The notes beneath the pieces were generated by a model that was not told where the DNA came from, ran no database searches, and worked only from the letters and a program-made list of their open reading frames with translations. From Amphiura filiformis (taxonomy: Eukaryota > Echinodermata > Ophiuroidea > Amphilepidida > Amphiuridae), in the NCBI RefSeq assembly GCF_039555335.1, contig NC_092640.1, forward strand, positions 42,939,099-43,003,098: DNA of 64,000 bases. The letters run 5' to 3'. The position numbers and the translations under genes are program-made. Below are positions 54,136 through 64,000 of this stretch, one piece after another. Numbering within the stretch: the first letter of the stretch is position 1; each line of letters begins with the position of its first letter.

Positions 54136-54549
54136 AGGAAGTGTCCGGCAATCACAACATTATGTCTTATATGGTATAGAAAAATAATTATCAAACACGA
54201 ATCACATGGTTTTATTCAAAACAAAGTCGTATTAATCATAAAAACGAATAAAAACAGCCATCTCTCAACACGCGATATTCAAAATTCCCGCGCCGAAATT
54301 GTCTAGAGCAATGACGTCCTAATAGTTCAATGAAGCCTGACGACAAATGAGCACAAATAACCATGACGTCATTGCTCTAGAAAATTTCGGCGCGGGAATT
54401 TTGAATATCGCGTGTTGAGAGATGGCTGTTTTTATTCGTTTTCATGGTTAATATGACTTTGTTTTAAATAAAATCATGTGATTCGTGCTTGATAATTATT
54501 TTTCTAACATAGGCCTATAAGACAATGTTGTGATTGCCGGACACTTCCA
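54136..54549. mobile_element. 414-bp foldback MITE with TTAA duplication
   Basis: Ends GGAAGTGTCCGGCAATCAC and GTGATTGCCGGACACTTCC, flanked by TTAA (54132-54135 and 54550-54553). The arms are about 185 bp and pair closely up to AGCAATGACGTC/GACGTCATTGCT, leaving a ~45-bp loop. The arms include the ETS-like and CRE-like strings GGAAGTG and TGACGTCA. A piggyBac relation is inferred from TTAA. Confidence 0.88.
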
Positions 54550-54553
54550 TTAA

Positions 54554-54946
54554 CAAGGAGTTGGAATAGAAGTATGCGAGTCTAATAGCAAAAGCTGAGC
54601 AAAAGGAGAGGGTTGCAAGAATAACCATCCACGTTACATAGAGGCCCTGCATATGACGTATCATCCCGTAAATATGGCGGACTACTCAAATGCATTCAAC
54701 AAAAGCATGATTGCAATCTACCGTGACACACGTGTCTCACACACATAACCCTGCACTACGATCAAATAGGTTGATGACAACATTTGATTGAATGGACTGC
54801 ACTCCGCCATAACTACGGTGAAGGACACCGGTTCAAATCCTTTGTATGGAGCCAATCGATAAAAGAATGCAGGGCCTCTATACGTCGATTCAAGGGTATA
54901 CGAGGTATTGTTGGTCGAAGCAGAGAAGATGTAAGGAAGAGGAGGG
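54554..54946. other. Unassigned sequence
   Basis: No gene recognised; short frames only. Confidence 0.35.
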
Positions 54947-55720
54947 TTAACGGAATTATATACTTGAGATAATCCCGTAGGTAATCCGATTGCACCTATT
55001 CATAGTCCTTTATTCTCAAGTAGTTAGACATCCACTTGCAGTAGCCTTTGATGTGATGTGTGAGACCGCTTACGGTCGACCGATTTACACTCCAGAATTG
55101 GAAATATTTCGAATGTTTCTATAGAGAGTTTGTTGAAAAGTATGAAACGCGTGTATTAAGGACCTCCTGCTTGGATGGGATACCACATGTGGATAATACA
55201 AAAAAGAAATCGAGTGTTGTAAAATTTCCCCCCAAATCCGCCTTTTTTTGTTAATATTATACATTTCTAAAGAAAAAACTTTTAGGATTTTTTAGAGAAG
55301 TGATGATTGTTGATCATTTCTATTTTCAAGTTTTTATGTATTTTCCGGTCATTTCCTGTAAACCCAATAAAGATATTCTGATAATTGACAACATTCTCTA
55401 TCACAAATGATAGAGGCTGAAAGTGACAGCAAGCGACGAAAATTGTAATTTGTCATGGAACTTCAGTCATATTTTATCTGAAATCTGACTGGATGACAGG
55501 GCCTGCATGTATGTTATGCATGGTAGGATGACATGCAATCACTGACCTATCCCTAAAAGTAGTTGCATGTATCACACCCGTTCCGGGTTCAAACCCCATT
55601 GTAGTATTCTATTGTTAAACGCCCGGGGTTAAACGGCTAAATAGGGTGATTCATCATTTACTTTGAATGAGCGGTCTCACACATAGTTTGTTTGAGGATA
55701 GCTGGATCAACCTCCTCTTC
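54947..55720 (+). repeat. Dispersed ~770-bp repeat, copy 2
   Basis: Parallels 45222-45990, including CCCAATAAAGATATTCTGAT (about 55365), the tRNA-type B-box string GGGTTCAAACCCC (55585-55597) and TTGTTTGAGGATAGCTGGAT. Same orientation as copy 1. Confidence 0.6.
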
Positions 55721-56757
55721 CTTAAGGTGGGCTTACACGATGAAATTTCCATTGCAAGGCCCATTACTTAGTGGGTGAGATTATGTGCTCACTGACCATG
55801 AAGCTGTGCAATTGATCAAAATAGACGAAGCAATGTTCGGCCAGGGATCGATATCATGGGATAGGAATCGTAGTATTACGTAACACACCGAAAGATGTAG
55901 TTTAACTCTAGACAATAGGCGCCATATTGCAGGAGGGTTAGAGTTCATAGAGGAAACGTTAAAGGTTAGTAGATTAGGTCACCCAGGCACATCACTAATG
56001 TGTTTCACGAGTTGTAATACCGACAGGTAAAAACATTGATTTTGTAAAATTCTCCCGATTTTTAAAATTACTAAATAAGGTTAGTACTTCAAACCATTCT
56101 TTGATGAATCTATGCAATATGACGGTAATTTTGAAACATCTAAGAATCAATCTTAAACATCTTCATGATATTCATTTTTTGCGCATGGTCAAAGCATGCT
56201 CTTGCGCTATCCACAGACTATCCGGTGGAAACTTCAAAGCAACGATCATGCGTTAATATTTACAAAATGGCGAATGATGTAGTTTAAGGGTTCATACCAC
56301 TAAATCCGCGTGTGAAGCGGTTTCCGGTAAAAGTTTATCACGACTATAGTCCCAACTTTGCATAAAAATGTGCAAAATCGGTACAATATTAACAATTTTA
56401 GTGTTGCAAATCGTGTTTTGCTAGAACTTGTGAATGTGATCTCTACTAATTTGAACAGAAAACGCGAAAATTTGAGTGATGTTTACGATGATGAGCGCAT
56501 GAACACACGAGGTCAAAACGCGGTTAGCAGTCAGACGTAAACACGGGAAAATCGGGTCTTTTTATATAGCGCTATTTTTCTCAAAAAGTAGACCTAAAAT
56601 ATGGTGTCATTTTCAGATATGTTATGCAGAATTTTGTTTTGATTAAAATGATATCAAATATATATTTCAAAGTAAGACGTAACTCGACTTATAGCCTAAA
56701 ACGTGACCCCTGTTTTGCACGTAAAGTCTATGGAAAGCTATTTGGTGGCATGTACCC
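55721..56757. other. Unassigned sequence
   Basis: No gene or repeat recognised up to the start of the 1.12-kb array. Confidence 0.4.
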
Positions 56758-59700
56758 TTAAGAGGGCGCAACACTAAATCACTCCGCATTTTATGTAACA
56801 ACGAAATTCGGCTAATATAGTCCATAGTGAACATGAGATTGTAGCGACCATATCTACCGCCATGTTCACTTTAAATCACTCAATATTGGCTCATATGAAT
56901 TCGACAAGTGTCTTTAATGATAACATGCAGAACAAAACTGGACAATTGATCTCAAAAGCAATTCTCTGTGGCGGATTTAGAGAAAACCCCATTTTGAAAT
57001 GTGAGTGGTGAGTTTAGTATATTTTTAGCTATTTTTTTGCACCGCAAAATAGCGAAAAAAGTCAATGGTCATCGATATATGCCGACAAATGTTTTGGAAT
57101 CTAGAGAAACAGAGCTTTAATTTGATACCAAATTTATTTTGCCAAGTATTGCAGGGACGTCAGGAATGGCGCTTGAAGTAGGCCGAATTCACACGTTATC
57201 CTATGGGACGCTGAATTAGTACTGCGCCCCTTGTAACGGCCGTCGTTATGAACGCGTTCCTTTTGCATTCTTCGCGCAAAATAAGAGATGCGCTTCACAA
57301 AATGTGTTCTATTTCAATCATGATGATAAACAAAGATTACAAAAAGTCATCCTCATGAAAAATTATTGGAAAAAAAACTTTATTGGCCGAGTAGGCGCCT
57401 ACAAAGTCTAGATATGCGTCCAAAAATCCTCAAAAGGCTCAAAAATGGATTTTAAGGTTAATAGACATTGTTAATCTGCATGAAGCCGTTTTGCTGAATA
57501 TTCAGTAGGCCTACGCAAAAAAGATCGTAATTGTTACCACTGGAACGGGGGGGGGGATATTTATACTTCAAACTCAGTAATAAATGATTTGCAAAAGAAA
57601 ATGGCAACACTGATAATCTAGAAAAGAAATTAAACTTGGTTCAAAGACGTGCTCAAATTGTCGTATGTCACTAGTTTTGTGGGTTTTGTACAAACTTTCG
57701 CATATTGGAGGAAAAGTCGAAATATTCGATTTTCGGCATTTCGGCACTGATCTTTAAAACATCATTTCTCTTTAACGGAATGTCGCAGAGACATGAAATC
57801 TTCGGTGTTGAGCTTCAAATTTGCTCTAGTTTACATAATGAGTAATAAATGTGGATTTTAAAAACTTTTAACACCTTATAAGAGGGCGCAACACTAAATC
57901 ACTCCGCATTTTATGTAACAACGAAATTCGGCTAATATAGTCCATAGTGAACATGAGATTGTAGCGACCATATCTACCGCCATGTTCACTTTAAATCACT
58001 CAATATTGGCTCATATGAATTCGACAAGTGTCTTTAATGATAACATGCAGAAACACACTGGTCCATTGATCTCAAAAGCAATTCTCTGTGGCGGATTTAG
58101 AGAAAACCCCATTTTGAAATGTGAGTGGTGAGTTTAGTATATTTTTAGCTATTTTTTTGCACCGCAAAATAGCGAAAAAAGTCAATGGTCATCGATATAT
58201 GCCGACAAATGTTTTGGAATCTAGAGAAACAGAGCTTTAATTTGATACCAAATTTATTTTGCCAAGTATTGCAGGGACGTCAGGAATGGCGCTTGAAGTA
58301 GGCCGAATTCACACGTTATCCTATGGGACGCTGAATTAGTACTTCGCGCCCTTGTAACGGCCGTCGTTATGAACGCGTTCCTTTTGCATTCTTCGCGCAA
58401 AATAAGAGATGCGCTTCACAAAATGTGTTCTATTTCAATCATGATGATAAACAAAGATTACAAAAAGTCATCCTCATGAAAAATTATTGGAAAAAAAAAC
58501 TTTATTGGCCGAGTAGGCGCCTACAAAGTCTAGATATGCGTCCAAAAATCCTCAAAAAGGCTCAAAAATGGATTTTAAGGTTAATAGACATTGTTAATCT
58601 GCATGAAGCCGTTTTGCTGAATATTCAGTAGGCCTACGCAAAAAGATCGTAATTGTTACCACTGGAACGGGGGGGGGTATTTATACTTCAAACTCAGTAA
58701 TAAATGATTTGCAAAAGAAAATGGCAACACTGATAATCTAGAAAAGAAATTAAACTTGGTTCAAAGACGTGCTCAAATTGTCGTATGTCACTAGTTTTGT
58801 GGGTTTTGTACAAACTTTCGCATATTGGAGGAAAAGTCGAAATATTCGATTTTCGGCATTTCGGCACTGATCTTTAAAACATCATTTCTCTTTAACGGAA
58901 TGTCGCAGAGACATGAAATCTTCGGTGTTGAGCTTCAAATTTGCTCTAGTTTACATAATGAGTAATAAATGTGGATTTTAAAAACTTTTAACACCTTATA
59001 AGAGGGCGCAACACTAAATCACTCCGCATTTTATGTAACAACGAAATTCGGCTAATATAGTCCATAGTGAACATGAGATTGTAGCGACCATATCTACCGC
59101 CATGTTCACTTTAAATCACTCAATATTGGCTCATATGAATTCGACAAGTGTCTTTAATGATAACATGCAGAAAAAAAAACTGGACAATTGATCTCAAAAG
59201 CAATTCTCTGTGGCGGATTTAGAGAAAACCCCATTTTGAAATGTGAGTGGTGAGTTTAGTATATTTTTAGCTATTTTTTTTTGTACCGAAAAATATCTAA
59301 AAAAGTCAATGGTCATCGATATATGCCGACAAATGTTTTGGAATCTAGAGAAACAGAGCTTTAATTTGATACCAAATTTATTTTGCCAAGTATTGCAGGG
59401 ACGTCAGGAATGGCGCTTGAAGTAGGCCGAATTCACACGTTATCCTATGGGACGCTGAATTAGTACTGCGCCCCTTGTAACGGCCGTCGTTATGAACGCG
59501 TTCCTTTTGCATTCTTCGCGCAAAATAAGAGATGCGCTTCACAAAATGTGTTCTATTTCAATCATGATGATAAACAAAGATTACAAAAAGTCATCCTCAT
59601 GAAAAATTATTGGAAAAAAAAAACTTTATTGGCCGAGTAGGCGCCTACAAAGTCTAGATATGCGTCCAAAAATCCTCAAAAAGGCTCAAAAATGGATTTT

Positions 59701-62700
59701 AAGGTTAATAGACATTGTTAATCTGCCTGAAGCCGTTTTGCTGAATATTCAGTAGGCCTACGCAAAAAGATCGTAATTGTTACCACTGGAACGGGGGGGG
59801 GGTATTTATACTTCAAACTCAGTAATAAATGATTTGCAAAAGAAAATGGCAACACTGATAATCTAGAAAAGAAATTAAACTTGGTTCAAAGACGTGCTCA
59901 AATTGTCGTATGTCACTAGTTTTGTGGGTTTTGTACAAACTTTCGCATATTGGAGGAAAAGTCGAAATATTCGATTTTCGGCATTTCGGCACTGATCTTT
60001 AAAACATCATTTCTCTTTAACGGAATGTCGCAGAGACATGAAATCTTCGGTGTTGAGCTTCAAATTTGCTCTAGTTTACATAATGAGTAATAAATGTGGA
60101 TTTTAAAACTTTTAACACCTTATAAGAGGGCGCAACACTAAATCACTCCGCATTTTATGTAACAACGAAATTCGGCTAATATAGTCCATAGTGAACATGA
60201 GATTGTAGCGACCATATCTACCGCCATGTTCACTTTAAATCACTCAATATTGGCTCATATGAATTCGACAAGTGTCTTTAATGATAACATGCAGAAAAAA
60301 CTGGACAATTGATCTCAAAAGCAATTCTCTGTGGCGGATTTAGAGAAACCCCCATTTTGAAATGTGAGTGGTGAGTTTAGTATATTTTTAGCTATTTTTT
60401 TTGCACCGCAAAATAGCGAAAAAAGTCAATGGTCATCGATATATGCCGACAAATGTTTTGGAATCTAGAGAAACAGAGCTTTAATTTGATACCAAATTTA
60501 TTTTGCCAAGTATTGCAGGGACGTCAGGAATGGCGCTTGAAGTAGGCCGAATTCACACGTTATCCTATGGGACGCTGAATTAGTACTGCGCCCCCTTGTA
60601 ACGGCCGTCGTTATGAACGCGTTCCTTTTGCATTCTTCGCGCAAAATAAGAGATGCGCTTCACAAATGTGTTCTATTTCAATCATGATGATAAACAAAGA
60701 TTACAAAAAGTCATCCTCATGAAAAATTATTGGAAAAAAAAAACTTTATTGGCCGAGTAGGCGCCTACAAAGTCTAGATATGCGTCCAAAAATCCTCAAA
60801 AAGGCTCAAAATGGATTTTAAGGTTAATAGACATTGTTAATCTGCATGAAGCCGTTTTGCTGAATATTCAGTAGGCCTACGCAAAAAGATCGTAATTGTT
60901 ACCACTGAAACGGGGGGGGTATTTATACTTCAAACTCAGTAATAAATGATTTGCAAAAGAAAATGGCAACACTGATAATCTAGAAAAGAAATTAAACTTG
61001 GTTCAAAGACGTGCTCAAATTGTCGTATGTCACTAGTTTTGTGGGTTTTGTACAAACTTTCGCATATTGGAGGAAAAGTCGAAATATTCGATTTTCGGCA
61101 TTTCGGCACTGATCTTTAAAACATCATTTCTCTTTAACGGAATGTCGCAGAGACATGAAATCTTCGGTGTTGAGCTTCAAATTTGCTCTAGTTTACATAA
61201 TGAGTAATAAATGTGGATTTTAAAACTTTTAACACCTTATAAGAGGGCGCAACACTAAATCACTCCGCATTTTATGTAACAACGAAATTCGGCTAATATA
61301 GTCCATAGTGAACATGAGATTGTAGCGACCATATCTACCGCCATGTTCACTTTAAATCACTCAATATTGGCTCATATGAATTCGACAAGTGTCTTTAATG
61401 ATAACATGCAGAAAAAAAACTGGACAATTGATCTCAAAAGCAATTCTCTGTGGCGGATTTAGAGAAACCCCATTTTGAAATGTGAGTGGTGAGTTTAGTA
61501 TATTTTTAGCTATTTTTTTGCACCGCAAAATAGCGAAAAAAAGTCAATGGTCATCGATATATGCCGACAAATGTTTTGGAATCTAGAGAAACAGAGCTTT
61601 AATTTGATACCAAATTTATTTTGCCAAGTATTGCAGGGACGTCAGGAATGGCGCTTGAAGTAGGCCGAATTCACACGTTATCCTATGGGACGCTGAATTA
61701 GTACTGCGCCCCCTTGTAACGGCCGTCGTTATGAACGCGTTCCTTTTGCATTCTTCGCGCAAAATAAGAGATGCGCTTCACAAAATGTGTTCTATTTCAA
61801 TCATGATGATAAACAAAGATTACAAAAAGTCATCCTCATGAAAAATTATTGGAAAAAAAACTTTATTGGCCGAGTAGGCGCCTACAAAGTCTAGATATGC
61901 GTCCAAAAATCCTCAGAAAGGATCAAAAATGGGTTTTAAGGTTAATAGACATTGTTAATCTGCATGAAGCCGTTTTGCTGAATATTCAGTAGGCCTACGC
62001 AAAAAGATCGTAATTGTTACCACTGGAACGGGGGGGTATTTATACTTCAAACTCAGTAATAAATGATTTGCAAAAAGAAAATGGCAACACTGATAATCTA
62101 GAAAAGAAATTAAACTTGGTTCAAAGACGTGCTCAAATTGTCGTATGTCACTAGTTTTGTGGGTTTTGTACAAACTTTCGCATATTGGAGGAAAAGTCGA
62201 AATATTCGATTTTCGGCATTTCGGCACTGATCTTTAAAACATCATTTCTCTTTAACGGAATGTCGCAGAGACATGAAATCTTCGGTGTTGAGCTTCAAAT
62301 TTGCTCTAGTTTACATAATGAGTAATAAATGTGGATTTTAAAAACTTTAACACCTTATAAGAGGGCGCAACACTAAATCACTCCGCATTTTATGTAACAA
62401 CGAAATTCGGCTAATATAGTCCATAGTGAACATGAGATTGTAGCGACCATATCTACCGCCATGTTCACTTTAAATCACTCAATATTGGCTCATATGAATT
62501 CGACAAGTGTCTTTAATGATAACATGCAGAAAAAAACTGGACAATTGATCTCAAAAGCAATTCTCTGTGGCGGATTTAGAGAAAACCCCATTTTGAAATG
62601 TGAGTGGTGAGTTTAGTATATTTTTAGCTATTTTTTTTTGCACCGAAAAATAGCGAAAAAAGTCAATGGTCATCGATATATGCCGACAAATGTTTTGGAA

Positions 62701-62836
62701 TCTAGAGAAACAGAGCTTTAATTTGATACCAAATTTATTTTGCCAAGTATTGCAGGGACGTCAGGAATGGCGCTTGAAGTAGGCCGAATTCACACGTTAT
62801 CCTATGGGACGCTGAATTAGTACTGCGCCCCCTTAA
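56758..62836 (+). repeat. ~1.12-kb tandem array (5.4 copies) with TTAA-flanked inverted ends
   Basis: Units start AGAGGGCGCAACACTAAATC at 56761, 57881, 59001, 60125, 61242 and 62360 (lengths 1120, 1120, 1124, 1117 and 1118; the last is truncated at 473 bp). Copies are almost identical, differing in poly-G/poly-A lengths and rare substitutions. The array's left edge is TTAA-GAGGGCGCAACACTAA (56758). Its right edge, TTAGTACTGCGCCCCC-TTAA (62833-62836), is its inverted complement. Inner junctions lack TTAA. No coding frame is conserved across copies. Confidence 0.93.
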
Positions 62837-64000
62837 GTCGAACAATAGCGTGACCGGCGTGACGTAGTTTTTGGCATTGTTCCTATATGCACTTTCACCC
62901 TCCTGGTTCGGCCTTGCAATTCCTTGAGCGTGGCCATAGGTTTGGGATATACTCAAAACATAAGTAGTGGTTAATGATTTTCGTAATAATATCCAAATGG
63001 CTCATGTGTTGTCCTGAAAGCAAAAGATTGCCATCCTCTTCTGTACATGTATATCTATACAATTTTCCATAAAGAAAAGGCTAAGGAAAACTAAGATCAA
63101 ACGGGCTAAACACCACTACCAACAACAACATAGGCCTACAAGTGTATAATGTAGCATGTGCACACATTGCCTCATTTCAAATATATAGTTTTAGTTTTGG
63201 TTTTGGTTTTGGTCACGTGGTTTCCTATTGTCCTGCCTAACCACTTGAATCACAAGATATCGAACTCTTTGTTTCTACCTTTTGTTTACAACCAAACATT
63301 TGTGACAGGCAGTTTCGGTTTTGGTTTCAGTTTCTTATAAGTGGTGTGACGAATAAAATTACAGGATTTTCGAGTTACCTGATCTAAGTATACAAAAGAA
63401 ATGTTTAAATTTCGCAGTGCAATATTCACGAGCAGAGAAGTCGAACAAAACAGTCTACATTTGAAAGCATTGATTTAGTTTGAAAGCATTGGCTTCAGAC
63501 TACGAAATAGCCTAAGCTGATTTCACTGTGAAAATATATAGACCATCGAAATATTTGCATGCGACATTACAAAAGGGGCCACTACTGTAATTGTATAGGT
63601 GCTATAAACAAAATCGATTCATGTCCTTAATCCCATGTACCAGAATCGATGGAAGGCCATTATATGACCTCTAATAACCTAATGACTTTTACTGAAGCAA
63701 TTTTTACTGCAAAAGTAGAAGATAGAGGGAGACGAGATTGGGGTGTGTGTGTGTGGGGGGGGATGGTTGGAGGGCAAGGGGGATATGGGCCGGGAGAGAG
63801 AGAAACATATGAGAGAGAGCATTGGAAGTGAAAGAGAAGGGGAGGAGAGCTCGAGATGAAGATATCGAATGTAGGGGAGGAGGAGGGGAAAGGGGTAATT
63901 TGGGAAAGAGGTGGTTATATAGGGAGGGGAGCCCCCTCTTAAAGAGGTATGGGTTGTGCTTCCCGGGGATAATAAACTAATTCATAATCAAATCATCTCC
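62837..64000. other. Unassigned right flank
   Basis: Contains short simple repeats (TTTTGG repeats near 63190-63215, GT/G-rich tract near 63740-63800, GGGGAGGAGG-like purine tract near 63840-63900). No gene recognised. Confidence 0.4.

Noticed and set aside
58425-58631. 68-codon ORF in the 1.12-kb repeat
   Set aside because: Frame is lost in sister copies through homopolymer changes, so it is not maintained as a protein.

Overview
This is animal nuclear DNA. It is AT-rich, intron-bearing and crowded with tandem repeats and non-autonomous transposons. A marine invertebrate deuterostome, most likely an echinoderm (possibly a hemichordate), fits best. That placement is inference, from the repeat style (abundant TTAA-flanked MITEs, frequent AGGCCTA motifs, CR1/L2-type LINE, GGTCA-rich hairpin elements); nothing here fixes the species. 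There is no prokaryotic-type gene, operon or CRISPR.

Only one host gene can be supported: a seven-exon tetraspanin on the minus strand (33286 to 25508). Every exon has GT/AG borders and all six introns are phase 0. Its large extracellular loop carries the CCG motif and it has an unusually long (~100 residue) cytoplasmic tail. Exon 1 appears to carry a one-base deletion or an assembly error. One intron holds a ~0.6 kb (GAAA)n tract and another copy-rich intron holds a TTAA MITE.

Layout. 1-17722: an array of a ~470-bp satellite broken open several times, by a 2.4-kb array of a 29-bp minisatellite (2038-4431), a solo hairpin element (6364-7447), a 6.7-kb Russian-doll nest of related hairpin elements (7541-14207) and a 312-bp hAT-like insertion (14277-14588). 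Because the satellite repeats, its intact copies serve as empty sites, so several boundaries can be read to the base. 17723-25500: a graveyard of MITEs and foldback elements. 25508-33286: the tetraspanin gene. 34131-37745: MITEs and a 47-bp minisatellite. 38346-39018 and 46130-50660: two arrays of one 49-bp hairpin minisatellite. Between these lie a transposase fragment, a 1.38-kb hAT-type non-autonomous element and a nearly full-length but frameshifted CR1/L2-type LINE (minus strand). 50661-56757: further TIR elements, including a 414-bp foldback with TTAA duplication. 56758-62836: 5.4 copies of a ~1.12-kb repeat whose outer ends form a TTAA-flanked inverted repeat. 62837-64000: nothing recognisable apart from short simple repeats.

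The most interesting signals are (i) four hairpin-element families that share one terminal grammar (TT | A-hairpin ... CTAR | TT) and insert into each other's CTT microsatellites; (ii) their repeated core, a cassette of nuclear-receptor-type direct repeats (DR1 plus DR5) followed by a consensus ETS site; and (iii) the 1.12-kb tandem array bounded by transposon-like ends.
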